Below, piece by piece: positions 53,226-64,000 of a DNA stretch of 64,000 nt. The stretch is from Glossina fuscipes. Lineage: Eukaryota; Arthropoda; Insecta; Diptera; Glossinidae. How positions within the stretch are numbered: position 1 is the first letter of the stretch; each line of letters starts with the position of its first letter. The position numbers and the translations under genes are program-made. The notes below the pieces were generated by a model that ran no database searches, was not told the origin of the DNA, and was given only the letters and a program-made list of their open reading frames with translations. The stretch covers positions 7,603,428 to 7,667,427 of the forward strand of contig NW_023998464.1 in NCBI RefSeq assembly GCF_014805625.2, in the 5' to 3' direction.

Positions 53226-56100
53226 AAATTCATTTTCTCTCATTTATCAAAATGTTAGGGGCCTAAATTCAAAAATTCGTTCTACCTTCCTAAATTCAGT
53301 GAGCACGGAGTTTTCCTGTCTGGTCTTCACTGAAACATGGTTGAAGCCGGATCTACATTCGTCGGAACTTTTCCATAATTCGTTTCAAGTTTTCAGAAAC
53401 GATCGTTTGTATCACAATGGTGGTGGTGTTTTAATTGCTATTTCTACGGCACTCCCCACCTATTCGTGGGAATTTCCAACTACTCCCGATGTTGAATTTA
53501 TCGCCATTCGAGTGAAATTTCCTAAGAAACACTTATATGTGACCTGCTCCTATATTCCCCCAAATTCGGATATCTCAGTATATAAGACACAGACCGCCCT
53601 CATTTGTGAAGTGGCCAAGCAATCTAAACCTACCGATATAGTCCTTGCGTTGGGTGACTTCAATTTGCCCCAAGTCAATTGGTTTTACAGTGATAGTTCT
53701 GGCTGTTTGATCCCTTCCTCAACATCTGATAAAGCCGTTGTGTTCTTCAATGAATTTTTTGATAATAATTTAGTTCAATACAATGGTACCCCTAATTGTA
53801 GATTAGATTAGAGATTTCTTGATCTCTGCTTTGCAAATTTTCCTGAGGTTTGCGTTAATCGTTGTCTTCCGTTTAGTTTACCTGAGGATCCATATCATCC
53901 AGCATTGGGTGTTTCCTTTCATTACAAGTATGTTGGTTCGATGAACTTCTATAACGTTCAAAATTCAAATTTTTCATATCAACTTTATGATTTCCGTAAA
54001 ATCAATGTTTCCATACTAAAATCACATCTTTCTCATTTTGTGCTCGATTTCTCAGAGGGAAGCATTGATAGCTTACTGTCGTCGTTCTACAATATATTAA
54101 ATCAAGCTATTTCTGCATCCGTTCCGATCAAGCAGTCCCGTCCTCGAAGCAAGGGTCCCCCATGGTTTAATAAAACAATTAAATACTACAAGAATAGGAA
54201 AAACAAGCTTTTCAAAAAATTTTCGAAAAGTGGTTCTTCTCTCGACTATTTCGCTTACTCTGTTGCAAGGCATAAATTTAATTCCCTCAACCGCCAATAC
54301 TACTGCAGTTACCTTCAGTTTGTTAAATCCTCCTTGTTTGCTAACCCTAAATACTTTTTCAAGTTTGTTAATTCCAAAAGAAAAATCTCCATAAATCCGT
54401 CGTTTGTGTCTTTTAATGGCTCCGAGTCCACGGATGATTTTGAAACCTCAAATCTCTTTGCGGAATACTTCCGACAGAACTTTTCAACTGCTAATTTTGA
54501 TTTATCGGTAAATAATCCATATCCGATTTCTAATTCGATTTCAATTCCTAACTTTGTTATATCTGAAAATGACGTTTTTGAAGGATTGAGCTGTCTGAAA
54601 TATAATTGTTCGCCTGGACCTGATGGGATCCCCTCATGTGTACTTATATCTTGTGCTGGCGAGCTTTGTGATGTTATCTCAAAGATTTTTAATAAGTCTT
54701 TGAATTTAGGTGTTTTCCCTTTGTGTTGGAAGACTTCTTTCCTTATTCCTATTCACAAAAGTGGTAGTAGGCAACTTGTAGAGAACTACAGAGGCATTGC
54801 CCAGTTGAGTGTCTTACCTAAACTGTTCGAGCGAATTGTGGCTCAGCATATAGCCTTTTCCATGAAATTGTATATTTCTCCTTTCCAGCATGGTTTTCGA
54901 AAGGGAAGATCTACGGTGACCAATCTGTTGGAGTTTACTTCTCATGTTTTCAAGGCTTTTTCTAGTGGTTCTCGCACTGATGTCATTTACACTGACTTTA
55001 GCAAAGCGTTTGATATGGTTAATCATAGACTTCTTAGATTTAAACTCCAGACCTCTGGCTTTCCTCTCTTCTTAGTGGAATGGTTAAGCTCTTATCTGTA
55101 TGGTAGATCATTCAGGGTTTTGTTTAACCTCATTACCTCGGATGAATTCCCCGTGACTTCTGGCGTACCTCAAGGTAGCCACTTGGGACCTATTTTATTT
55201 AATTTATACATCAATGATTTGCACTCCGTGATTAAATTCAGTGAGATTTTAATGTATGCTGATGATGTGAACCTGTTTTCTTCTTTTTCCGTAGAATCGC
55301 AATCACATCATCTTCAAAGTGATTTGAACAATTTGGTTGCATGGTGCTCTCTTAATCTTCTGAAACTAAATCTAAATAAATGTAAGAAGCTTTCTTTCTT
55401 GAGAAGGAAGTCGTTCAGTACTCAATACTTCATTGATTCGCACAGGTTAGAAGACGTCGATTCGTTCATAGATTTAGGCGTTCTATTCGATTATAGGTTA
55501 CGTTTCAATTTGCATATTGAGTCCTCGTTAAGCAAAGCTAGGTCCGCGCTTGGTTTTATAAAGAGGTGGTCCAAAGAGCTTGATGATCCTTATATTACGA
55601 AAAGACTTTACACGTGTTTGGTTAGACCTATACTTGAGTATGCCTCCGTTGTGTGGTCTCCTTCATATAGGTGCTACGTAGATTCAATTGAATCTATACA
55701 AAAGCAATTCTTGCTGTTTGCCCTTAGGAATTTGGGTTGGGACCTGATTTCCCCTCTTCCACCCTATGAAAATAGGTTGCTTCTGTTATCCTTACCGTCA
55801 CTCGAGAAATGTAGATTTGTTCTTGGCGTTTCCTTCTTAATCAAATTAATAAATGGTGCAATTGACTCGCCCGCATTACTTCGTGAGATAGGCTTTAATG
55901 TCCCTAACCGTTTCTCTAGGCACTTTATGTTGATAAAGCTTAGTCAATGCAAATATAATTTTGAACTGTTTAACCCGCTCAGAGTTGTTTGCAAGAACCT
56001 AAATGATGTCTATCATCTATTCTCATTAACGAACTCTTTAAAGTCCATTAAAGCAATATTGCTTAATAAGCGCGATTTACCTATGTCATACTTAAACTGA
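53203..56100 (+). pseudogene. CR1-type ORF2 (endonuclease-RT), one in-frame TAG
   Basis: The frame opens at 53203, after a TAG, and has no ATG before the endonuclease core (YQNVRGLNSKIR). VFTETW, LALGDFN and DPYHPA carry endonuclease residues. An in-frame TAG lies at 53809-53811; from 53812 the same frame is open to TGA at 56100. RT motifs are SPGPDGIPS, HGFRKGRSTV, YTDFSKAFD, TSGVPQGSHLGPILF and YADDV, all with consensus residues; the thumb and C-terminus are complete. Without the TAG the protein would be about 960 residues, normal for such elements. Only this change visibly disables it. Confidence 0.88.
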
Positions 56101-56685
56101 CTTAACCTTAAATATGTCATTATTAGTCGAAAATTAATTTGTTGTTAACAATTATCGGTTGCCAAGCTTATGCATGTTTGCGATGGCTTAGGGGTTCACT
56201 TGCAATTTGGTCCTGTATCGGTTGTGGGTGTGGATCTATGTTAATTGTGTACATGCTTTTTTTTTTTTTTTCTTTCTTTTTTTTTCCTCCTTGTTTGTTT
56301 AATTGTACTTATACTAAGTTTTATTATTAATTAATTTTAAGATTTACTTGAGAGTCAATTGAACTCGACTGCCATTTTGTTTTAGTTGAGTTTCTTGTAT
56401 AAGTGGAATAAATAAATAAATAAATAAATATAAGTATATATATTTTCAATCAGCACGAAGTTTTAAATCGATTAAGCTATATCTGCTCGTCTGTGCGCCT
56501 ATGTGGATGTATTCTTGACATTCTCCTGGTCCTAAAAATACAGAAATCTACTTCAAATTTAGTAGAAACATTCGAAGTTTCTTTAGGCACATTAGTCAAA
56601 ATGGATCAAAGTGATCAAAATGCAAGCCCGCAGTAGGGCGTAGACTGAATGTAATTCCGTTTTTCTATACAAAATTTTTTTAGGT

Positions 56686-57222
56686 TTTTTATTTATTTAT
56701 TTTACCCATTCATACATGAAATTCAAGTAAAGAAAATTACAGTCGAATTCAGAGCATCTTAAATGAAAATCTTATACTAATTGTTTTAAAAACTAGTATA
56801 CAATAAAAAGGAAGATAAAAAGAATAATAATGATAACAAAGTAAGTTAAAAATAAATTTAAAATTTAAAAATAATAATTCATGTATAAATAAATAAAATG
56901 AGAGAAAAGAAAAAGAAAAAGCATGTACACAGCTAGCACAGAAGCACTCCCGCAACAAGAACAAATCCAGGTTGCAAGTGAACTCATAAACCATTACAAA
57001 CATTAATAAGCTTGGCTACCAACACGCTAACAACACAATATTGTTTTGAATAAAAAACAAGATGTTAAGAATGAAATGTTAGTTTAAGTACGATATAGGT
57101 AAATCGCGCATATTAAGCAAAGTTGGTTTAATGGACTTTAAAGAGTTCGATAATGAGAATAAGTGATAGACATCATTTAGGTTTCTGCAAACAACTCTGA
57201 GCGAGTTAAACAGTTCATAAAT
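56686..57222 (-). mobile_element. CR1-type 3' fragment, copy 5
   Basis: On the minus strand it starts inside the ORF2 C-terminus (YELFNSLRVVCRNLNDVYHL, similar to 55965-56100), runs through a 3' UTR and ends in TAAA repeats at 56686-56702. 5'-truncated. Diverged by many substitutions from copy 3. Confidence 0.8.
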
Positions 57223-57314
57223 AAATCGTACAGGCGATATCAATCTCCTATAAGATAACTGGTATATAATAATCTCATATTTAGATGAAATTATAATTGC
57301 CAAGAATCCTTAAT

Positions 57315-57562
57315 CCTGCCGTTCGATTTTCGCATATTTTCGAATATTTCCTGTTAATTCTTCGATAAATTCACACAAGTGGTTTTATATAATATATAAT
57401 GTTATATATATATAAGTGTATAAAAAAAGAGCATTTATCTCCCCTTGAACGCAACCTGACTAGTTTTAGTAAATTTTTAGAGACCTGGCATTCGATTTTC
57501 GCATATTTTTGAATATTTCCTGTTAATTCTTCGATATATTCACACAAGTGGTTTTATATAAT
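57315..57562. repeat. Local tandem duplication, unit about 172 bp (second unit split by mariner)
   Basis: 57315-57488 (CGATTTTCGCATATTTTCGAATATTTCCTG ... TTAGTAAATTT, quoted in parts) is repeated from 57489 to 57562 and, beyond the mariner element, from 58853 to 58925. The shared AGCATTTATCTCCCC core also relates to the repeat at 13480-13545. Confidence 0.85.
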
Positions 57563-57563
57563 A

Positions 57564-58850
57564 TTAGCTTGGGGAAAAAGATATCCATTATTTTTATATG
57601 AACTTCAGGACTTTATTTAACATGCTTCGGATTGTGCGATTTGGGTCAAATATGCACCGTTTTGTTGTATGATTTGTTGCCATTTTAAAGGTAACTTCAA
57701 AATGCCTCTCTCATAGAAGTCCTGATCTTTATTTGCAAAAAACTCTAGTAGTCGATTTTCACAATCCTCCCTAGATTCCAATTTTTTATCGTTAAAGAAA
57801 TTTTGCAATGCAAGAAAAAGATGATAATCGCTTGGTGTCAAGTCCGGACTGTATGGCGGATGCATTAAAACTTCCCAACCAAGCTCCCGAAGTTTCTGGC
57901 GAGTGACTGTAGATTTGTGTGGCCTAGCGTTGTCCTGGTGGAACACGACACCTCCCTGTTGGCCAATTCTGGCCGTTTCTGGTCAATCGCTATCTTCAAA
58001 CGGTCCAGTTGTTGATAGTAGAGATCAGAATTTAGCGTTTGGCTATAAGGAAGCAACTCATAATAAATAATGCCCTTCCAGTTCCACCAAATGCATAGCA
58101 AAACCTTCCTGGCCGTTAGTCCTGGTTTGACCACCGTTTGAGGTGCTTCACCGCTCTTTGACCACGAACGTTTTCGCACAGGGTTATCGTATGTGATCCA
58201 TTTCTCATCTCCAGTCACCATCCGTTTAAGAAATGGGTCTATCTCATTCCGTTTGGCCAAGGCTTCGCAGATGGAAATTCGATCCATCATGTTTTTTTCT
58301 GTTAATTGGTGTGGCACTCAAACATCGAGCTTCTTTTTGAATCCAGCTTTGTGTAAATGGTTTAAAACTGTTTTATGGTCGATTTTTAGCTCCTGCGCGA
58401 AGTTACGACTGATAACATGCCGGTCAACTCCGATCATTTCTCCGATTTTATCGACATTTTCGACGATCGGCCTACCTGTGCGAGGTGCATCTTTAACATT
58501 AAAAATTCCTTAAGGGAATCTACGAAACCAAAATTGCACATAATTGGCTGTTACAGTATCGGAACCATAACCACCATTCACAATTTTAGCCGCCTGGCTT
58601 CCATTTTCGCCTTTGTCAAAGAAAAACTGTAAAATGTACCGAATTTTCTCTTTGTTCACTTCCATTTTTAACACGCTGTAACTCACAACTGAATGCACCA
58701 AACAAAAAACAGCAAAAGAATGTTGTTTACTGCGAAATGTCACCTTTCCAACAAGCATAAACCTGAAATTGTTTGATCGATACTTTACGAGAAATCTATC
58801 AGTGCAACCATCTACCAAAAAAATAATGGATTTCTTTTTCCCCAAACTAA
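57564..58850 (-). mobile_element. mariner transposon, 1287 bp, with TIRs and TA duplication
   Basis: The ends are TTAGCTTGGGGAAAAAG at 57564 and, in reverse, TTAGTTTGGGGAAAAAG at 58850; the homology extends about 30 bp (ATCCATTATTTTT). TA flanks both sides. Length is the usual 1.3 kb. The transposase runs on the minus strand. The intact flanking TA and similar ends suggest a fairly young copy, though the transposase is broken. Confidence 0.95.
57617..58665 (-). pseudogene. mariner transposase (DD34D), frameshifted
   Basis: ATG 58665 starts MEVNKEKIRYILQFFF, the helix-turn-helix N-terminus, to WFRRFP, where the frame ends (58510). The linker (RTGRPIVENV-type region, 58320-58510) is in another frame with the variant DRPTCAR on the opposite reading. 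The catalytic part resumes at 58317 (PHQLTEKNMMDRISICEAL); MVTGDEKWITYD has the first Asp. Another shift near 57955 precedes FHQDNARPH (second Asp), and YSPDLTPSDYHLF has the third Asp 34 residues later. The end is intact (QQNGAYLTQIAQ). At least two to three frameshifts make it non-functional. Confidence 0.9.
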
Positions 58851-58925
58851 TATATATATAAGTGTATAAAAAAAGAGCATTTATCTCCCCTTGAACGCAT
58901 CCTGACTAGTTTTAGTAAATTTGGA

Positions 58926-59964
58926 AATTTGCTTGGAAAGGATGTTTGTGAAGGTTTATATAGGTTTTGAGGTTTAACACTGCTCAGTTTTGAAGTGTTT
59001 ATGAGTGTGTATGAGTGTTTGTGACTCTTTATGGTTGTTTATGAAGGTTTATAACATTTCTGGCGTAACGCAACATTTTGGTGTTTGCTTCCGGCATTTT
59101 GATTTTCGATTAATTTCTTCGCTAAGATACATTTTACTACACGCTGTCAGCCTGCGAGGTCGAAAAGGCTAAGGATCTCGCTAACAACATAATAGTTGTG
59201 GGTGCAAATCTCTCGCGGTAGAGTTTTCAACGAACTAATTTATTTTACAGCGAACCAAAGTCGACCGTTAAGGCACCCTATGGAAATGGGTTTGCATTGT
59301 AAAATAGAACTAGTGCCAGATAATATGTATGGAGTTTTTAATCATAAGCTAATCGAGGCTGCCATGAAAGCCACGATTTTCGCTATAATATCAGTGCCAA
59401 ATAAAAGAGCTTGGAGATTAAGTGCCGCCAATTGTGTATGCATTGGTGCGCCCAACTACTTAACAACCTGCAGATACGCTGTCGTTTCTTGTTCTCTCGA
59501 CTTACGTCGTGTTGCCCCAGATAACATAGTGTTTTCCGCGGCATCAACTAATACTACATGAAGGATATCCCAAGAATGGACAATCATTATAAAAATTATA
59601 TATATGATATATGACGACGATACGATAATAATAATATAATAATAATAGTAATTTACATACGATAATATACGATATACGAATAATACATAAGATAACATAA
59701 ATAAATATAAATTAGATAAATAAGATAACATAAATATTATATATATACATATATATATATCAATAAGTAAATATGTATAATAATAAAACAATAAATAATA
59801 AAGGAAAAGAAGTCGATGCAAGCAAGGAACCTAAAAAGAGACATAAAAATTAGAATATGTATAGTTATAATGTAACTATTTCATAAATAATACATAGTAG
59901 AAGAAATAGAAAACAACTTTTTAAAATATAAAATATAACAATTTTTCAATATATAAATATATAT
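58926..59964. other. Unassigned stretch, second half AT low complexity
   Basis: 58990-59045 has a GTGTTTATGAGTGT-type short repeat. 59575-59960 is almost pure A/T. No gene recognised; the frame at 59196-59561 has no motif. Confidence 0.5.
59143..59222 (+). ncRNA. tRNA-like sequence, possible SINE head
   Basis: GTCAGCCTGCGAGG followed by GTGGGTGCAAATCTCTC shows A- and B-box-like words; B box GGTGCAAATCT differs from consensus. Compare 47611-47680, which also continues with GTAGAGTTTT. No convincing cloverleaf. Confidence 0.25.
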
Positions 59965-61512
59965 GAAATCTCAAATCTGTTTGCTGAGTACTTCCGACGA
60001 AACTTTGCGACTGCTAATTCCGATTTATCAGCAAACTACCCATATCTCATAACTAAGTCTGTTTCAATGCCTAACCTGGTTATTTCTGAAGATGACGTTT
60101 TTAAAGGGTTGAGCTCTCTACAATATAGTTGTGCGCCTGGACCTGATGGAATTTCATAATGTGTACTTAAATCTTGGGCTGTCGAGTTATGTGGTGTGAT
60201 CTCAAAGACTTTTAACCTGTCCTTGAATTTAGGTGTTTTCCCTTCGTGTTGGAAGAGTAGTTTCCTTATTCCAATCCACAAAAGTGGAAGTAGACAATTT
60301 GTTTAGAACTACAGAGGCATAGCCAAGTTGGATGTCTTGCCTAAGTTGTTCGAGCGAATTGGAACTCAGCATTTGGTCTTTGCCTTTAATTCGTATATTT
60401 CTCCACACCAGCACCGCTTTCGGAAAGGGCGATCTACAGTCACCAACTTGTTAGAGTTTACTTGTCATGTTTTTAAGGCTTGTTCTTGTGGCTCCCGCAC
60501 AGGTGTTATATACACTGATTTAAGCAAAGCGTTTGATATGGTTAACCATAACTTACTTATCTTTAAACTCGAAGCCTCTGGCTTTCCTTTCTATTTAGTG
60601 AAATGGATAAGCTCTTATCTGCACAAGAGATCCTTCAGGGTTTTGTTTAACTTCCTCACCTTGGATAAATTCCCCGTTATGTCTGGCTTACCTCAAGGCA
60701 GCCGCTTAGGTCCCATTTGATTTAGTTTATACATTAATGATCTCCCATCGGCGATTAATTCCAGCCAGATTCTAATGTATGCTGATGATGTGAAACTGTT
60801 TTCTTCCTTTTCCGTAGAAACGCAATCACATCATCTTCAAAGTGATTTGAATAATTTGGTTGCATGGTGCTCTTTGAATCTTCTGAAACTAAATCTAAAT
60901 AAGTGTAAGAAGCTTTCTTTCTTAAGAAGGAAGTCATTCATTACCCAGTATTTCATTGATTCGCACAAGTTAGAGGACGTCGATTCGTTCACAGATTTAG
61001 GCGTTTTATTCGACCATAGGTTACATTTTAACTTGCATATTGAGCTCTCGTTAAGCAAAGAGTTTGATGATCCTTACATTACTAAAAGGCCGTACATGTG
61101 TTAGACCTATACTCGAATAAGCCTCCGTTGTGTGGTCTCCTTCATGTAGGTGCTATGTAGACTCAATTAAATCTGTTCAAAAGCAATTCTTGCTGTTTTC
61201 CCTTAGCAATTTGGGTTGAGATCCGATTCCCCCTATGAAAATAGGTTGCTTCTATTATCTTTACCGTCTCTCGAAAAACGTAGATTTGTTCTTGGCGTTT
61301 CCTTTGTAATCAAAGTAATAAATGGTCTATTGACTCGCCTGCTTTACTTGGTGAAATAAACTTTAATGTCCCCAATCGCTTCCCTAGGCATTTTACCTTG
61401 GTTAAGCTTAGTCAGTGTAAATATAATTATGAGCTGTTTAATCCGCTCAGAGTTCTTTGCATGACCCTAAAAGATGTCTATCACTTATTCTCATTAACGG
61501 ACTCTTTAAAGG
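59965..61512 (+). mobile_element. CR1-type element, copy 4 (truncated both ends)
   Basis: It begins within the EN-RT linker (ATCTCAAATCTGTTTGCTGAG, compare 24570) and ends in the ORF2 C-terminal region at CTCTTTAAAG (61512), without 3' UTR or tail. Its overlap with copy 2 is very close, so the two derive from one subfamily. Confidence 0.8.
59965..61512 (+). pseudogene. CR1-type RT fragment, multiply broken
   Basis: The frame is broken by TAA near 60158 (SCV codon region) and TAG near 60303, then open from 60328 with KLFERIGTQHL, HRFRKGRST, YTDLSKAFD and GLPQGSRLGPI, where TGA at 60718-60720 stops it. YADDV follows in frame at 60778 with both Asp intact. A 39-bp deletion near 61050 joins SLSK to EFDDPYITK between AAAG repeats. 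The remainder drifts through several frames. Confidence 0.8.
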
Positions 61513-63116
61513 ATAGGGAATATATGCGAATATTTCCGTAAATTTGTTTGAAGGCGGATTATAATTTATAAAAAAGTTACAAATTGATTAATTTGCGATA
61601 AATTCAGTAAGTTATTATATGAATTCCGACCTCCAAAAAAATTCGGATCAACCTTGAAGATTGTTAGGAAATTTGCCCTACTATCAAATAATAATTGGTG
61701 GACCGTTAGTGATTTATTTTATTAATCTATAGCTTGAGAGATAGATAAGAGGATGAAAGATTGCTACATAAACCATAACAACATAGCATAACAAGAAATA
61801 TATCACGAATTTTAAAATTGTTGTTTTCAAACCGTTATTATCTAGAGATAAAGATTATACAAGAAGAAGAAAGGCATGGTAACATGCACCCTAAAGACAG
61901 TCAAGAACAAACATTGGTCCTCAAAAAGAGAGGTGGGAAAAGAGTATTGAAACAGCAAAAACGATGAGAATTTGCAAATGGACGGAACCGAAATTGTGAA
62001 AATATCAAAGAACTCGACGGAAATGTAAGGGACAACAAAAAAAACTAGTTCCAACCGCATTACGCACGGTGGGTGTATCGTGTAGAAAGAACAATACAGA
62101 ATTTTGATATGTTTTTATAATAAATTTAATTAATAAATATTAACAGCCAATTTCTAGTCCTACAATAAATAATAAATAATTCAAAGCAGACGACAAAAAT
62201 CTTTTTCACTCTAAATATATTAATGTATCAGAACAAAAACGTGTTATGGTACCTCGAAATCAAATTAATACAAAAGATATAAAAGTTATTTTAATCGTAT
62301 TAAATCTTTTAGCAAAAAGCCTTTCTATTGTAACCACAATGATAAAAAAGTCCTAATTAGGTCAACATTCCGCACTCTCATAAAAAATTTCTTCCGAAAC
62401 CCACTATAGTGACACGTAAACTATCTTTAAATAAATGTAAGAAATAAGCATTTATATTAAAGTCATTACATCTTTTCGAATTTTAAAACCTGCCTCTGTA
62501 ATTATTATTTTTATTGGACATTTTGGAATATTTTTGTCAAACCTTATACTGTAAATTTCAGCATCATCCCTACAGCGGTCGCACTTACAGAGGAATCTTA
62601 AATCGTTAGAGGCTGTACGCAAGTTTGGCTTATTTTCTTAATTTATAAAAATGGTAACAGTCGTAGATCGGACGGGCAGATAATCTCTATTGAATTTATT
62701 TTTAGAATATACTTAACTTACAATATATGGCATATATTTGTGGAATTTAATTGTTATATTCATATATTTTTAATTAATTATTAATTAATTAATCTAAATT
62801 AATATAAATTAATGCAAAAACCAATTCAATAAATAAATAAATAATTACAATAAATGCAAAAATACACAAATTTGCATAAATGCAAACGAGCCCTGCATCT
62901 TATTGATTTTTCCAATTATTAATTTATTTCGAATGTGATTATCATCTCCATTCTTACTTATATAGTTTTTACTTATTACCGGGTCCGCATGATATTCGCA
63001 AGAGAATAGCAATCTGCTTGCTATAAAAGAAAATGAGCGGAAGGTAAAATATATTTGTCCTACATTAAATACATAGGAATAACTTACAACTACATACAGG
63101 AACAAAACAAGCCTTA
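61513..63116. other. Unassigned AT-rich stretch
   Basis: Frames at 61842-62060 and 62845-63105 (minus) are hydrophobic, A/T-driven and without motif. No repeat array or RNA gene recognised. Confidence 0.5.
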
Positions 63117-63790
63117 CGACTTTGGTCCTTACAGTTTCTAACAGCGACTGGGATTTACCGTTGGTGATGATTCCGAATGTTGACGTTGTGGTAAGGCTTT
63201 GTGTCGACTATGAAGTGAGGGTAAATCAATGGTTGGTAAATGCCCGAAACGCAAAATAGAGCAAATTTTCAGTAGTTTCAAGAATTCGAAATATTTCTGT
63301 CGCTTTGGTTTTTTTTACAAAGCAAGTTGATGAATTCTCATCTGAAATTCAAAAGTTTTCAACGCATCGAGGCACATTACGGATGAATCGTCTGTCTTTC
63401 GGAATCAGAACTGTCCTTGCTGATTTTAATGGACCCGTAGATCAAATATCACGGAAAATTACAAAAACATAAGCATGTGTGAATGACATTGTGGTGCATG
63501 GGGAGTTTTTAGGCGAGTGCAAGAATGATTTTAAATCTGCTTTGAAATATTATACACTTAAAGAGGTAAGACTTTAACTTAAGTCTTTCAGTATGTGCTT
63601 TCTAACAAAAGCAAATAAAAATTTTGCATCATACAATGGAGTACCACAAAGTTTCTAAACTAAAGACCATCATTGAGATTCCAAAACCAAAATATGTGAG
63701 GAATATCCCTCGATTTCCTGGTGTGGTTACGTACTATTCGAAGTTTAGAAGAAGCCAAACGCTTTTACACTGGCTACACCTATAAGACCT
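63117..63790 (+). pseudogene. Ty3/gypsy-type pol remnant (RT), heavily decayed
   Basis: Scattered RT motifs appear in order but in several frames: SDWDLPLVMIPN and RLCVDYEVRVNQ (fingers), THRGTLRMNRLSFGI (palm region before motif C), VNDIVVHGEF (where the DD box should be; the first Asp reads as Asn), and IIEIPKPKYVRNIPRFPGV followed by TYYSKF, the typical RT-RNase H connection. Frameshifts and stops lie between all of them. No LTRs are recognised nearby. Confidence 0.75.
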
Positions 63791-64000
63791 CCTCTACGGG
63801 CGTACCCGGAAATACCCCACAAAACCTTGGATAACCGCGCAAAATTCTGCTTAAAAGGTCATCTGGTATGTATACTATTTTGTAATTCTATTTATAAAAA
63901 AAATAATATAAATTTATTATTATATTTATAAATTTATTATTATATTTTTTTTTATTAATATATGTTTTAGACAAAACAGAATGTACGCCAAATCTCCTTT
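63791..64000. other. Window end, nothing recognised
   Basis: 63890-63965 is A/T low complexity. The end of the gypsy remnant could continue past the window. Confidence 0.4.

Larger units (their letters stand above)
51740..56430 (+). mobile_element. CR1/Jockey-group non-LTR element, copy 3 (nearly intact)
   Basis: It has a 5' UTR (start estimated, near the TCTTGTAGTCGCG stretch), complete ORF1, ORF2 with a single in-frame stop, a 3' UTR with a polypyrimidine tract (56250-56285) and a TAAA tail (56405-56430). About 4.7 kb is normal for full-length elements. PHD-like plus RRM-like ORF1, an AP endonuclease, RT without RNase H, and a short-repeat tail suggest the CR1 clade or a close Jockey-group relative; a phylogeny would decide. 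Confidence 0.85.

Noticed and set aside
59196..59561. 121-codon plus-strand frame
   Set aside because: No domain or start context; it begins inside the tRNA-like segment and has no conserved motif.

Overview
The window is nuclear DNA of an insect, most likely a higher fly (a tephritid or similar acalyptrate is plausible but not shown). The reasons are host exons split by very short introns (57-61 bp in several places), the AT-rich composition, and a transposon load typical of flies: I-clade, CR1/Jockey-group and R1-like non-LTR elements, mariner, Ty3/gypsy remnants, LTR-like repeats and a Maverick/Polinton. There is one 100-N assembly gap (13335-13434).

Layout. 1-3111: 5'-truncated I-clade element ending in a (TAA)n tail. 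3456-5058: degraded copy, on the minus strand, of a gene fragment with introns and a BRC repeat (BRCA2-like), itself hit by a CR1-type 3' tail. 6858-9499: decayed CR1-type copy 1. 10392-10819: broken HAD phosphatase (Gs1-like) fragment. 12954-13334: long palindrome of an LTR-like repeat beside the gap. 15253-18143: intact-looking eight-exon gene, 701 aa, with a BED finger and hAT-transposase-derived domains. 18262-20399: intact five-exon METTL17 (482 aa), tail-to-tail with it. 21480-21967: GATAD1-like exons, probably damaged. 22020-25155: CR1-type copy 2, cut off in its reverse transcriptase.

About 25156-40950 is a decayed Maverick/Polinton. Almost the full gene set can be read: adenain-type protease, major capsid protein, penton-type minor capsid protein, two pVI/pX-like small proteins, packaging ATPase, retroviral-type integrase with chromodomain, protein-primed DNA polymerase B, and several lineage-specific ORFs. 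Nearly every gene carries stops, frameshifts or deletions. Two LTR-like units (30417-32810 and 37800-39469) sit in it with perfect 4-bp target duplications (AGCT, AACC), and a third LTR-like repeat splits the major capsid gene.

41900-45340: GC-rich R1-clade element on the minus strand, deleted for its catalytic RT core. 46168-47482: second, better preserved copy (plus strand) of the BRC-repeat fragment. 48480-50472: tandem-repeat arrays and a second copy of the capsid-splitting LTR-like repeat. 51740-56430: CR1-type copy 3, nearly intact (complete ORF1; ORF2 with a single in-frame stop). 56686-57222 and 59965-61512: further CR1-type pieces. 57564-58850: complete-length mariner with inverted repeats and TA duplications, inserted in one unit of a local tandem duplication. 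63117-63790: ruined Ty3/gypsy pol.

The host genes (METTL17 and the hAT-derived gene, with GATAD1-like exons nearby) form a small island at 15-22 kb; the rest is a transposon graveyard. Nested insertions give a relative chronology: Polinton decay, then LTR insertions; BRC-fragment duplication, then CR1 tail insertion; local tandem duplication, then mariner.
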